From an uncultured Oscillospiraceae bacterium (lineage in GTDB: Bacteria > Bacillota > Clostridia > Oscillospirales > Oscillospiraceae), in contig CALXDO010000096.1 of assembly GCA_944387075.1 (NCBI GenBank), forward strand, positions 1-33,012: a DNA stretch of 33,012 bases. The letters run 5' to 3'. Numbering within the stretch: the first letter of the stretch is position 1; every line of letters starts with the position of its first letter. The position numbers were made by a program, and so were the translations under genes. Positions 23,604 through 31,746 of this stretch are shown here, piece after piece. The notes beneath the pieces were generated by a model, which saw only the letters and a list, made by a program, of their open reading frames with translations, was not told the origin of the DNA and ran no database searches.

Positions 23604-24284
23604 ATGAAGAAACTGGAAGAGAAATTAGGGTATCATTTCAAGAATTTGTCTCTGTTGGAGCACGCCATGACCCACAGCTCCTATGCCAATGAGCACCGCT
23701 CGGAGGGCGTGACCAGCAACGAGCGTCTGGAGTTCCTGGGGGACTCGGTTCTGGGCCTGGTGGTGGCACAGCATCTGTTTTCCTCGCATCCCAACATGCC
23801 GGAGGGGGAGTTGACCCGTACCCGTGCAGCTTTGGTGTGTGAGGAAAGCCTGTATGAAGTGGCCAAGGCTCTGGATCTGGGAGTCCATCTGAAGCTGGGC
23901 AAGGGAGAGGCCGCCGGAGGCGGTCGCACTCGCCCCTCCATTCTGGCCGATGCCACCGAAGCCACCCTGGCGGCGGTGTATCTGGACGGGGGCATGGAGG
24001 CGGCAACCAGCATCATCCGCACCTTTATTCTGGATAAGGAGCGGGAAAAGGCGGTGGACCGGGACTACAAGACGGCCTTGCAGGAGTTGGTGCAGCGCAA
24101 GCCCGGGGTGTCGGTGAGCTATCACCTGTTGCGGGAGATCGGGCCCGACCACGCCCGGATTTTTGTCATGGAGGCCACAGTGGACGGCGTGCCTGCCGGT
24201 CAGGGCAAGGGCCACACCAAGAAAGAGGCGGAGCAGATGGCGGCCCGGACAGCTCTGGAGAAGTTGGCCGGGCAAAATTCCTGA
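23604..24284 (+). CDS. rnc: Ribonuclease III
   Basis: A 226-residue endonuclease for double-stranded RNA, acting in rRNA and mRNA processing. The nuclease domain holds the signature NERLEFLGDSVLG (39-51), with the catalytic acidic residues, and SILADATEATLAAVYLDGG. A double-stranded-RNA-binding domain follows from about residue 153 (DYKTALQELVQ to KKEAEQMAARTALEKL). GGAGGG lies 5 nt before the ATG at 23604; an ATG at 23592 is also in frame but overlaps that site. The gene follows the acpP terminator closely, so it probably depends on readthrough. Confidence 0.96.
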   Translation: MKKLEEKLGYHFKNLSLLEHAMTHSSYANEHRSEGVTSNERLEFLGDSVLGLVVAQHLFSSHPNMPEGELTRTRAALVCEESLYEVAKALDLGVHLKLGKGEAAGGGRTRPSILADATEATLAAVYLDGGMEAATSIIRTFILDKEREKAVDRDYKTALQELVQRKPGVSVSYHLLREIGPDHARIFVMEATVDGVPAGQGKGHTKKEAEQMAARTALEKLAGQNS

Positions 24285-24291
24285 TTGCATC

Positions 24292-24336
24292 CAGGGCACT
24301 TCTGGGCCAATCCCAGGGGTGCCCTTGTATTTTTTT
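24292..24336 (+). terminator. Terminator after rnc
   Basis: AGGGCACTTCTGGG pairs with CCCAGGGGTGCCCT (two T-G wobbles) around the loop CCAAT, followed by TGTATTTTTTT. Confidence 0.8.
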
Positions 24337-24353
24337 GAAAACTTCGATATAAT
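24325..24353 (+). promoter_or_regulatory. Promoter of the scpA operon
   Basis: A perfect TATAAT (24348-24353) is 17 bp downstream of TTGTAT (24325-24330), a half-match -35 that lies in the tail of the rnc terminator. The scpA start is 33 bp downstream. Confidence 0.5.
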
Positions 24354-24385
24354 ATCGGTGAATTTAGCGTGCAGGGGGGAGAAGT

Positions 24386-25198
24386 GTGGAAGTCCCGGTA
24401 TACCATCTGGATAAGGTGGTAAAAGTAAGAAAAGAGGACATGGAGGACTTCGACGGCCCTCTGGACCTCATTCTCCACCTGCTGAGCAAGAATAAAATTG
24501 AAATTCGCGACATTCCCATTTCTCTGCTGTTGGACCAGTATCTGGAGTGGATGGAGCAGCGGGAGCGGTTGAATCTGGAGGTGGCCAGCGAATTTGTCAT
24601 CATGGCCGCCCACCTGGTTTACATCAAAACCCGCATGCTGCTGTCCATCGATGACCAGGAGGCGCTGAGTGAGATGGAGCAGCTCATGGCGGCTCTGGAG
24701 GCACACCAGCACCGGGAGAGCTATGAGCAGGTGAAAGGGATTACCCAAGTGTTGGCGGAGCGGTATGTGCACGGGCAGGATTATCTCACCGGTCACCCCC
24801 AGCCCCTGCCCCAGGAGAAGACCTACCGGTATCAGCACCAGCCCCAGGATCTGGCGGCAGCCATGCTGCGCCTGTTTCAGCGGGGAGAGGGGGCGACGCT
24901 GTCTCCCACCCAGGCCTTTCACGGCATTGTGGGCCGGGAGCCATACCCGGTGGAGACCAAGGCCCGATGGATTTTGGATCAGCTGATGGCGGGAGGTGTG
25001 ACCCACTTCCGCGCCCTGTTTCGGGGCAATCAAAGCCGCTCAGAAATTGTGGCCACCTTTTTGGCGGTGCTGGAGCTGTGCAAATCCAACCAGATTTATC
25101 TGGCGGGAACCAGCGAGGACAGTACCCTGATCTGTACCAACCCCAAGGAGGAGCTTTCCCAAGAAACCGACGATGGAGGCAGCCAGACATGGAATTGA
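24386..25198 (+). CDS. scpA: Segregation and condensation protein A
   Basis: A 270-residue kleisin that bridges SMC heads with ScpB in chromosome condensation. The N-terminal motif FDGPLDLILHLLSKNKIEI is diagnostic, followed by SEFVIMAAHLVYIKTRMLL. The C-terminal winged-helix part reads VATFLAVLELCKSNQIYL. The start is GTG at 24386, with GGGGGAGAAG just upstream; a few residues precede the conserved core. It overlaps scpB by 10 bp. Confidence 0.95.
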   Translation: MEVPVYHLDKVVKVRKEDMEDFDGPLDLILHLLSKNKIEIRDIPISLLLDQYLEWMEQRERLNLEVASEFVIMAAHLVYIKTRMLLSIDDQEALSEMEQLMAALEAHQHRESYEQVKGITQVLAERYVHGQDYLTGHPQPLPQEKTYRYQHQPQDLAAAMLRLFQRGEGATLSPTQAFHGIVGREPYPVETKARWILDQLMAGGVTHFRALFRGNQSRSEIVATFLAVLELCKSNQIYLAGTSEDSTLICTNPKEELSQETDDGGSQTWN

Positions 25199-25791
25199 AG
25201 GAGTTGGAACACGCCATCGAGGGCATCCTATTTGCAGCTGGGGAGCCGGTAGCCATGGCACGCATGGCAGCAACCCTGAATCAGAATGTAAAGACGGTGG
25301 AGCAGGCGTGCTGCAATTTGGCGGACGAGTACCGGTTCCAGCGCCGGGGCATCTGTCTGGTGCGGACGGAGAACAGCTGGCAGATGTGTACCGCCCCGGA
25401 ATATGCCCCTGCCATTCGGCGGACCCTGGAGCACCGCAAGCCCCCCAAGCTGTCCCAGACAGCTCTGGAGGTGCTGGCCATTGTGGCCTACTTCCAGCCG
25501 GTGACCAGGACCTATATCGAGCAGATCCGGGGAGTGGACAGTGCCTATACCGTGGGGCTGCTGTTGGAGCGGCAGCTCATCGAAGAGGCGGGGCGGCTGG
25601 CCGTTCCCGGCAGGCCTGTGCAGTTTCGCACCACCCACAACTTCCTGCGCACCTTTGGACTGTCCAGCCTGGAGGAGTTGCCGGAGCTGCCCTCCCCCAC
25701 CCAGGAGGGCATCCAGATGACGCTGGACCTGGAATCCGCCATTACCAAGATGAAAGAGGAAGAGGAAGTGGAAAAGGCGGGTGAGGTATGA
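25189..25791 (+). CDS. scpB: Segregation and condensation protein B
   Basis: A 200-residue winged-helix protein that dimerises and binds ScpA. LEHAIEGILFAAGEPV opens the family fold; LSQTALEVLAIVAYFQPVTR and IEQIRGVDS are the central signature, and RTTHNFLRTFGLSSLEELPEL the C-terminal one. The frame is open further upstream but ATG at 25189 matches the family start and has GGAGG about 11 nt before it. It overlaps scpA by 10 bp and the DUF2953 gene by 4 bp. Confidence 0.95.
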   Translation: MELKELEHAIEGILFAAGEPVAMARMAATLNQNVKTVEQACCNLADEYRFQRRGICLVRTENSWQMCTAPEYAPAIRRTLEHRKPPKLSQTALEVLAIVAYFQPVTRTYIEQIRGVDSAYTVGLLLERQLIEEAGRLAVPGRPVQFRTTHNFLRTFGLSSLEELPELPSPTQEGIQMTLDLESAITKMKEEEEVEKAGEV

Positions 25792-26441
25792 ACGGATGGA
25801 TGGTACTGGGGTGTGTGGTGCTGGTTCTGGTGCTGCTCTTGCTGGTGCCCCTGTGTGCCAAGGCGCAATATGCCAAGGAGGGTTTCAGACTGAACCTTGC
25901 CTTTGGGCCGGTGACCATTCCAGTGTACCCACGGCCCAAGAAAAAACCCAAGAAATCCAAACAAAAGCTCACACAGCCCTCGACCCACAAGGAAAAGAAG
26001 AGCCCCCAAAAGCCGGAGCTCTCCCTGGGTTCCTTTCACACCTTCCGCCGGTATCTGCCCCTGATCTGCGAAGCGGCGGGGGAGCTGCGGAGAAAGATGG
26101 TGGTGCGGCATCTGAACATCCATCTGGTATGGGCCGGGGAGAACCCGGCTTCCGCCGCCATTGGATACGGCATGATTCATGGGGTTATCGGGGGAATCTG
26201 GAACCTAGTGGACGGCAGCTTCCGGGTGAAAGATCACAAGTTTGTGGTGGACCTGGACTATGACAAGAAAGAGCCTCAGGTGCAGCTCCAAGCCGTGCTC
26301 TCCCTCACTCTGGGGCAGATCGTTGGATTTGGCATACGATACGGCATGAAATTCATCGCCATGCAGCGGGAAGACCGCAAGAAAACGGAGAACTCTAAGG
26401 AGGTAAATCACCATGAGCGAACAGAATCATCCCATCAATGA
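25788..26441 (+). CDS. DUF2953 family membrane-anchored protein
   Basis: A 217-residue protein. Residues 4-24 form an N-terminal membrane anchor (VLGCVVLVLVLLLLVPL). A lysine- and proline-rich linker (about 48-75) follows, then a globular domain containing RHLNIHLVWAGENPASAAIGYGMIHG, typical of DUF2953. Such genes usually lie between scpB and ytfJ in Clostridia and are thought to be linked to sporulation, but no function is established. It overlaps scpB by 4 bp and ytfJ by 29 bp. Confidence 0.85.
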   Translation: MNGWMVLGCVVLVLVLLLLVPLCAKAQYAKEGFRLNLAFGPVTIPVYPRPKKKPKKSKQKLTQPSTHKEKKSPQKPELSLGSFHTFRRYLPLICEAAGELRRKMVVRHLNIHLVWAGENPASAAIGYGMIHGVIGGIWNLVDGSFRVKDHKFVVDLDYDKKEPQVQLQAVLSLTLGQIVGFGIRYGMKFIAMQREDRKKTENSKEVNHHERTESSHQ

Positions 26442-26814
26442 AGTTTTGAACACCACCATGAGCCGCATCCGCGAGATGGTGGACACCAACACCGTGGTGG
26501 GCCAGCCCATTGTCACCGCCGACGGGGTGACCCTCATTCCGGTGTCCAAGCTGTCCTTCGGCTTTGCCACCGGCGGCTCCGACTTCGGCAAGACCCCCAA
26601 CGTGGAGAAGAACTTCGGCGGCGGGGCAGGAGCCGGGGTCAACGTCACCCCTGTGGCCTTTCTCATTGTCAAGGACGGCAGCGTGCGCCTGCTGCCTGTG
26701 GCGCCTCCTGCGGGAGATTCCGTGGGCCGGGTGGTGGACCTGGTGCCGGAGATGTTTGAAAAGGTCACCGGCTATATTGACAAAAAGACCAGTACGGATA
26801 AGAGCGAAGCATAA
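26413..26814 (+). CDS. ytfJ: GerW family sporulation protein YtfJ
   Basis: A 133-residue protein. The family core is TVVGQPIVTADGVTLIPVSKLSFGFATGGSDFG followed by a glycine-rich GGGAGAGVNVTPVAFLIV. GerW/YtfJ proteins are made in the developing spore and are needed for normal spore germination in Bacillus. AAGGAGG lies 8 nt before the ATG. It is followed by a hairpin terminator. Its presence supports a spore-forming lineage. Confidence 0.93.
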   Translation: MSEQNHPINEVLNTTMSRIREMVDTNTVVGQPIVTADGVTLIPVSKLSFGFATGGSDFGKTPNVEKNFGGGAGAGVNVTPVAFLIVKDGSVRLLPVAPPAGDSVGRVVDLVPEMFEKVTGYIDKKTSTDKSEA

Positions 26815-26824
26815 GGGTGATACT

Positions 26825-26863
26825 ACTCCCATCTGATACCATTGGATGGGAGTGACCTTTTTT
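26825..26863 (+). terminator. Terminator after ytfJ, overlapping the next gene's start signals
   Basis: ACTCCCATC (26825-26833) pairs perfectly with GATGGGAGT (26845-26853), followed by GACC and TTTTTT. The right arm contains the GGGAG used as ribosome-binding site, and the T-run contains the TTG start codon of the next gene. Confidence 0.75.
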
Positions 26864-27998
26864 GAGGAGAATACTGGCCCTGTGCCTTTTTTTGACCATG
26901 CTGGTTGCCCTGTGTCCTCCGGCCAGGGCGGTTTCCACGTCCGCTTCCAGTGCGGTGTTGATGGATGCCGGTTCCCAGCGAGTGCTGTTGGATCAGGACA
27001 TGCACACCCCACGGCCCATTGCCAGCATCACCAAACTGATGACCGCGTTGGTGGCGGTGGAGGATTCCCCCGACCTGTCCCAGGAGGTGGAGGTGTCCGC
27101 CCAATGGCTGGAAGGGGTGGAGGGCTCCTCCATCTACCTCAAGGCGGGGGAGAAGGTCTCCCTGGAGACCCTGCTCTACGGCCTGCTGCTCCAGTCGGGC
27201 AATGATGCTGCCCAGGTGATTGCCTGCTGGGTGGCGGGGGATCTGGATGGATTTGCCCAGATGATGAACGAAAAGGCCCAGGAATTGGGCATGACCAACA
27301 CCCACTTTACCAATCCCAGCGGCTTGACGGAGGAGGGACACTACTCCTCGGCCTATGATATGGCGCTGCTGGCCTGCGCCTGTCTGGACAATCCGGTGGT
27401 GGCGGGCATTTGCGCCACCCAGACCATTGCTCTGGAGGGGCACACCTTCGTCAACCACAACAAGCTGTTGTGGCTGGAGGAGGACTGTGTGGGGATGAAA
27501 ACAGGGTATACCGAGGCCGCTGGGCGCACGCTGGTGTCGGCGGCTACCCGGGGCGCGCAGACTCTGGTGTGTGTCACCCTCAATGACCCCGATGATTGGG
27601 ACGACCACCAGGCCATGCTGGACTATGGCTTTGAGACGTACCCTGCCACCCAGCTGTGTCAACAGGGGAGTGAAGTGGGCCGGACTGCGGTGGGTGGAAG
27701 CTTGTGCCCCAATGTCTCCCTGGTGGCCCAGGGAGACGCCTGGTACCCGGTGGCGGAGGGGGAGCAGTTGGAGATGCAGCTGGATGTGTTCTCCCCCCTG
27801 GTGGCCCCCATTCCCCAGGGCACCCAGCTGGGCACTGCCCGGTGGCTGCTGGATGGGGAACTGGTGGCTGAAATGCCTGTGCTGGCCGGGGAGAACGTGG
27901 CGGACAACCAGTGGCAGCCCTCCTGGCTGCAACGATGGTGGATGGGCCTGTGGGGCAAAAAGTGGGAGTCCACAGTGCCGGGCATGGGCCTGATTTAG
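26862..27998 (+). CDS. D-alanyl-D-alanine carboxypeptidase (peptidase S11, DacF-like)
   Basis: A 378-residue secreted penicillin-binding protein that trims D-alanine from peptidoglycan stem peptides. A signal peptide covers residues 1-23. The S11 motifs are S55-I-T-K58, S112-G-N114 and K213-T-G215. The C-terminal part (about 255-350) is the beta-rich PBP5_C domain, followed by a tryptophan-rich segment that may act as a weak membrane anchor. The start is TTG at 26862: a stop lies 9 nt upstream in frame, and the next methionine would remove half the signal peptide. GGGAG lies 9 nt upstream, inside the ytfJ terminator hairpin. It ends in TAG. Confidence 0.92.
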   Translation: MRRILALCLFLTMLVALCPPARAVSTSASSAVLMDAGSQRVLLDQDMHTPRPIASITKLMTALVAVEDSPDLSQEVEVSAQWLEGVEGSSIYLKAGEKVSLETLLYGLLLQSGNDAAQVIACWVAGDLDGFAQMMNEKAQELGMTNTHFTNPSGLTEEGHYSSAYDMALLACACLDNPVVAGICATQTIALEGHTFVNHNKLLWLEEDCVGMKTGYTEAAGRTLVSAATRGAQTLVCVTLNDPDDWDDHQAMLDYGFETYPATQLCQQGSEVGRTAVGGSLCPNVSLVAQGDAWYPVAEGEQLEMQLDVFSPLVAPIPQGTQLGTARWLLDGELVAEMPVLAGENVADNQWQPSWLQRWWMGLWGKKWESTVPGMGLI

Positions 27999-28015
27999 GA
28001 GAGGAGAAGGAGAGC

Positions 28016-28720
28016 TTGGAGGAACGGTTGCAAAAAATACTCTCTGGGGCTGGCGTGTGCTCCCGGCGCAAGGCGGAGGAATACCTGAACCAAGGCCGGG
28101 TGCAGGTCAATGGCCGGGTGGCGGTGTTGGGGGAGAAGGCAGACCCCCAGCGGGATCGGATCGAGGTGGACGGGATGGCGCTCAGCCAACCCCGCCGCCA
28201 TACATACCTTATGCTCCACAAGCCCCGAGGCTATGTCACCACTCTGTCCGATGAAAAAGGGCGCAAGACGGTGGCCCAGCTGGTGGCAGACTGCGGCGTG
28301 CGGGTATGGCCGGTGGGGCGGCTGGATATGGACTCAGAGGGGCTGCTGCTGCTCACCGACGACGGGGAACTCACTCATGGGCTCACCCACCCCTCCCATG
28401 AGATTCCAAAGGAATACCACGTTCAGGTCACCGGGGATGTGGCGGCGGCTCTGCCCGCTCTGTCCCGGCCCATGGTGGTGGACGGGGAGGATATGGTGGC
28501 AGACGTGGTGGAGCCTCTTGGGGGGCAAAACTTGAAAATTACCATCCACCAGGGGAAAAACCGCCAAGTGCGTCGCATGTGTGCCGCTGTGGGATTGACC
28601 GTGACACGACTGGTGCGGGTGCGGGAGGGGGAGCTGCGCCTGGGCAGTCTGAAACGGGGCGCATGGCGGCCCCTGACGGAGAGAGAGGTGCAGGAATTGC
28701 TGCATGAAATTTGCAAGTGA
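28016..28720 (+). CDS. rRNA pseudouridine synthase (RluB/RsuA family)
   Basis: A 234-residue enzyme that isomerises a uridine in rRNA. An S4 RNA-binding domain comes first (RLQKILSGAGVCSRRKAEEY, VQVNGR). The synthase domain follows, with the catalytic D104 in GRLDMDSEGLLLLTDDG and the C-terminal KNRQVRRMCAAVG. The frame is open further upstream but the family begins at about MEERLQK, giving the TTG at 28016, with GAGGAGAAGGAG just before it. RluB (23S) is the likeliest type from its place after scpB in Firmicutes. The end of the gene contains one of the TTGCAA boxes described for the next promoter. Confidence 0.92.
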   Translation: MEERLQKILSGAGVCSRRKAEEYLNQGRVQVNGRVAVLGEKADPQRDRIEVDGMALSQPRRHTYLMLHKPRGYVTTLSDEKGRKTVAQLVADCGVRVWPVGRLDMDSEGLLLLTDDGELTHGLTHPSHEIPKEYHVQVTGDVAAALPALSRPMVVDGEDMVADVVEPLGGQNLKITIHQGKNRQVRRMCAAVGLTVTRLVRVREGELRLGSLKRGAWRPLTEREVQELLHEICK

Positions 28721-28750
28721 CGGGAAGAGACTTGCAAAACCTCTTGCATT
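28710..28750. promoter_or_regulatory. Repeated TTGCAA boxes, candidate operator
   Basis: TTTGCAAG (28710-28717) and CTTGCAAA (28731-28738) form a perfect inverted pair with centres 21 bp apart, two helical turns. A third box CTTGCATT (28743-28750) overlaps the -35 element of the next promoter. This is a plausible binding site for autoregulation by the adjacent RpiR-type protein; binding is inferred only from position and symmetry. Confidence 0.4.
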
Positions 28751-28772
28751 TTGTCGATGGAACGAGTATGAT
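28744..28772 (+). promoter_or_regulatory. Promoter of the rpiR-type regulator gene
   Basis: TTGCAT (28744-28749) and TATGAT (28767-28772) are spaced 17 bp apart. Transcription would start near 28779, about 100 nt before the GTG start. Confidence 0.6.
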
Positions 28773-28878
28773 AATGTCTACGAAATCAACCGCCCTATGG
28801 TTGATTTGTGGGGAGAAGTCGGCGGCCCTTGTGGTGCGCCGATTTTCTTGGGCAAAGACCTGTGAGGAGGATGAGGCT

Positions 28879-29754
28879 GTGAGTCGTGATATTTTAACGT
28901 TAATTCAGAGCAATATGAGCTCTTTTTCCAAGGGACAGAAACTGATTGGACGGTATATCTTGGAAAACTACGACAAGGCGGCCTTTATGACAGCGGCCAA
29001 ACTGGGCCAGACGGTGTGCATCAGCGAGTCTACCGTGGTGCGCTTTGCCGCTGAATTGGGCTTTGACGGATACCCCTCCATGCAGCGGGCTTTGCAGGAA
29101 ATGATTCGCAGCAAGCTTACCACGGTGCAGCGCATTGAGGTGTCCAACGACCGGCTGGGAGACCATGATTTGCTGGAGAAGGTGGTGCAGTCGGACATGG
29201 AGAAAATCCGCACCACCTTGGAGGAGATGAGCCGAGAGGAATTTTCCGCGGTGGTGGATACCATTGTCAAGGCTCGCCACATATACATCTTGGGGGTGCG
29301 CTCCTCGGCGGCCCTGTCTGACTTTTTGACCTTCTATTTCAACCTGATGTTTGACAACATCCGCCAGGTCAAAACCACCCTGGCCAGCGAGATGTTTGAA
29401 CAGATGCTGCGGGTGGGCCATGGGGACGTGGTCATTGGCATCAGCTTTCCGCGCTACTCCACCCGCACAGTGCGGGCCATGGAGTTTGCCCGGGACCAGG
29501 GCGCCACGGTGGTGGCTCTCACCGACAGCTCCATGTCCCCCCTCTATGATACGGCCAATCTGCGGTTGCTGGCCAAGAGCGATATGGCCTCCTTTGTGGA
29601 CTCGCTGGTGGCGCCGTTATCCATCATCAACGCCCTGATTGTGGCGGTGGGGCGCAAGAAGTGTGCAGAGGTTACCGCCACCTTTGAGCACCTGGAGCGC
29701 ATCTGGGATGAATACCAGGTGTACGAGAAGGTGGAGTACGACGGGAAGGGATGA
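28879..29754 (+). CDS. MurR/RpiR family transcriptional regulator
   Basis: A 291-residue regulator. Residues 1-77 form the HTH_6 DNA-binding domain (GQKLIGRYILENYDKAAFMTAAKLGQTVCISESTVVRFAAELGFDGYP). Residues about 115-260 are a SIS sugar-phosphate-binding domain (IYILGVRSSAALSDFL, DVVIGISFPRYSTRTVRAMEFA, VVALTDSSMSPL). Such proteins respond to phosphosugars. The start is GTG at 28879, with GGAGG 8 nt upstream; the frame is open further upstream but that part is not like the family. No sugar catabolic gene is adjacent, so its target may be elsewhere. It overlaps the flavoprotein gene by 4 bp. Confidence 0.92.
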   Translation: MSRDILTLIQSNMSSFSKGQKLIGRYILENYDKAAFMTAAKLGQTVCISESTVVRFAAELGFDGYPSMQRALQEMIRSKLTTVQRIEVSNDRLGDHDLLEKVVQSDMEKIRTTLEEMSREEFSAVVDTIVKARHIYILGVRSSAALSDFLTFYFNLMFDNIRQVKTTLASEMFEQMLRVGHGDVVIGISFPRYSTRTVRAMEFARDQGATVVALTDSSMSPLYDTANLRLLAKSDMASFVDSLVAPLSIINALIVAVGRKKCAEVTATFEHLERIWDEYQVYEKVEYDGKG

Positions 29755-31070
29755 GACGTGTGGAAAACACCCCAGTAAGACCGAATGTCACCGAAAAGGA
29801 GCCCCCCATTCTGGTGGTGGGTGCGGGAGCGGCAGGCATGATGGCGGCCATTTCCGCGGCCCGACAGGGGGCGCAGGTGGTGCTGCTGGAGCCCAATGAG
29901 AAGGTGGGGCGTAAGCTGTATATCACAGGGAAGGGGCGGTGCAACGTCACCAACCACTGCTCTCTGGAGGAGCTGATGGCGGCCATTCCCCGCAACGGAA
30001 AGTTTTTGTACAGCGCTCTGTCTCGGTTTGACGCCCAGGCCACCATGGACTTTTTTGAGGACCTGGGGGTGAAGCTGAAAGTGGAGCGGGGGAACCGAGT
30101 GTTTCCCGCCTCGGATAAGGCCGCCGACATCATTGACGCCCTGTTTTTTGAGCTGCGCCGCCAGGGGGTGGAGTTGCAACAGGACCGGGTCACCGGGCTT
30201 CAGGTTCACCAGGGCCAGGTGGTGGGGGTTACCACCCGGCAGCAGCCCCAGGGCATCCCGGCCTCCTGGGTGATTGTGGCCACCGGCGGGGCCTCCTATC
30301 CCCGTACCGGCTCCACGGGGGACGGCTACCAGCTGGCCCGGCAGGCGGGACACCAGGTGGTGCCGCCCCGAGGATCTCTGGTGCCCTTGGAGTCTCCCAA
30401 CCCCTGTTGTCAGCGGATGCAGGGCTTGGCCCTGCGCAACATTCTGCTGCGGGTGAAAAACAAAAAGGGCAAGGTGATTTACCAGGAGATGGGGGAGATG
30501 CTCTTCACCCATTTCGGCCTCTCCGGCCCTCTGGTGCTCTCCGCCTCCGCCCACATGAACTTTGAACGGGACCACTATACCGTACACATGGACCTGAAGC
30601 CCGCGTTGGATGAGGGCAAGCTGGATGCCCGGCTGGTGCGGGACTTCACGGACCGGGCCAACCAGAACATGGGCAACGCCCTGGGTGGGCTGCTGCCCCA
30701 GTCTATGATTCCAGTGGTGGCCCAGCGGGCGGGGATTCCCCTGGACACCAAGGCCCACGACTTGCGGCGGGAGCAGCGGCGCAGACTGCTGGAAGTGCTC
30801 AAGGACTTTACCGTGGACATCTCCGGCCCACGCCCTGTGGAGGAGGCCATTGTCACCGCCGGTGGAGTGAAGGTGGGGGAGATTGACCCCAAGACCATGG
30901 CGTCCAAGAAGGTGGAGGGTCTGTCCTTTGCCGGTGAAGTGTTGGACGTGGACGCCTACACCGGCGGGTTTAACCTGCAAATTGCCTGGGCCACCGGCTG
31001 GGCAGCCGGTCAGGCGGCGGCAGAACATCAAGAAAAAAGGATGGCGCGGCAGTATGAATCACTATCATAG
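29751..31070 (+). CDS. HI0933/BaiN-family NAD(P)/FAD-dependent oxidoreductase
   Basis: A 439-residue flavoprotein. The FAD dinucleotide motif VVGAGAAGMMAA lies at 22-33. EKVGRKLYITGKGRCNVTN is the family hallmark, VIVATGGASYPRTGSTGDGY the second flavin loop, and AGEVLDVDAYTGGFNLQIAWATG the C-terminal flavin contact. Members are widespread; one, BaiN, has been linked to bile-acid reduction, but most have no known substrate. ATG at 29751 overlaps the regulator's stop codon; its purine-rich GGGAAGGG is directly adjacent, so GTG at 29760, with better spacing, may be the true start. Confidence 0.9.
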   Translation: MRRVENTPVRPNVTEKEPPILVVGAGAAGMMAAISAARQGAQVVLLEPNEKVGRKLYITGKGRCNVTNHCSLEELMAAIPRNGKFLYSALSRFDAQATMDFFEDLGVKLKVERGNRVFPASDKAADIIDALFFELRRQGVELQQDRVTGLQVHQGQVVGVTTRQQPQGIPASWVIVATGGASYPRTGSTGDGYQLARQAGHQVVPPRGSLVPLESPNPCCQRMQGLALRNILLRVKNKKGKVIYQEMGEMLFTHFGLSGPLVLSASAHMNFERDHYTVHMDLKPALDEGKLDARLVRDFTDRANQNMGNALGGLLPQSMIPVVAQRAGIPLDTKAHDLRREQRRRLLEVLKDFTVDISGPRPVEEAIVTAGGVKVGEIDPKTMASKKVEGLSFAGEVLDVDAYTGGFNLQIAWATGWAAGQAAAEHQEKRMARQYESLS

Positions 31071-31746
31071 CATTGCCATAGACGGCCCCTCTGGGGCAGG
31101 AAAGTCCACCCTGGCCCGGGCGTTGGCCCAGGAGATGGGGTATCTCTATGTGGATACCGGGGCCATTTATCGCACCGTGGGTCTGGCGGTCCACCGCCGC
31201 GGGGTGGACCCCAAAGACCCGAAGGCGGTGGAGCAGGTGCTGGGCCAGGTGGACATCACCATGGGTCACGGCCCCGACGGGGCACAGCGGATGTATCTGG
31301 ACGGGGAGGATGTCTCCCAGGCCATTCGTCAGCACATCATCTCCAGCTATGCCTCCCAGGTGGCGGCTCTGCCCCCGGTGCGGGCCTTCCTGCTGCAAAA
31401 GCAGCGGCATCTGGCGGAGAACCACAACGTCATTATGGACGGCCGGGACATTGGCACGGTGGTGCTGCCCCAGGCAGATGTGAAGATTTTTCTCACTGCG
31501 GACCCCAAGGCCAGAGCCCAGCGCCGCTATCTGGAGCTGCTGGAGCGGGGACAGCAGGCGGATTTGGAGCAGGTGCTCACCGATGTGGTGGAGCGGGACC
31601 GGCAGGACATGGAGCGGGCCATCTCGCCTCTCAGGCAGGCGGAGGATGCCCAGGTGGTGGACACCACCGGGAAAGACCTGGAGGAGAGCCGCGCCCTGCT
31701 CCGCTGCGTGATTCAATCGGTCTTGAGCCAAAAGGAGGAATCGTAA
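31054..31746 (+). CDS. cmk: (d)CMP kinase
   Basis: A 230-residue kinase that phosphorylates CMP and dCMP with ATP. P-loop GPSGAGKST at 11-19; YVDTGAIYRTV and VIMDGRDIGTVVLP are CMP-kinase signatures, and FLTADPKARAQRRYLEL and RDRQDMERAISPL form the lid and C-terminal parts. ATG at 31054 is the family start; AAGGAT lies about 12 nt upstream. It overlaps the flavoprotein gene by 17 bp and the plsC start by 1 bp (TAATG). Confidence 0.96.
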   Translation: MNHYHSIAIDGPSGAGKSTLARALAQEMGYLYVDTGAIYRTVGLAVHRRGVDPKDPKAVEQVLGQVDITMGHGPDGAQRMYLDGEDVSQAIRQHIISSYASQVAALPPVRAFLLQKQRHLAENHNVIMDGRDIGTVVLPQADVKIFLTADPKARAQRRYLELLERGQQADLEQVLTDVVERDRQDMERAISPLRQAEDAQVVDTTGKDLEESRALLRCVIQSVLSQKEES

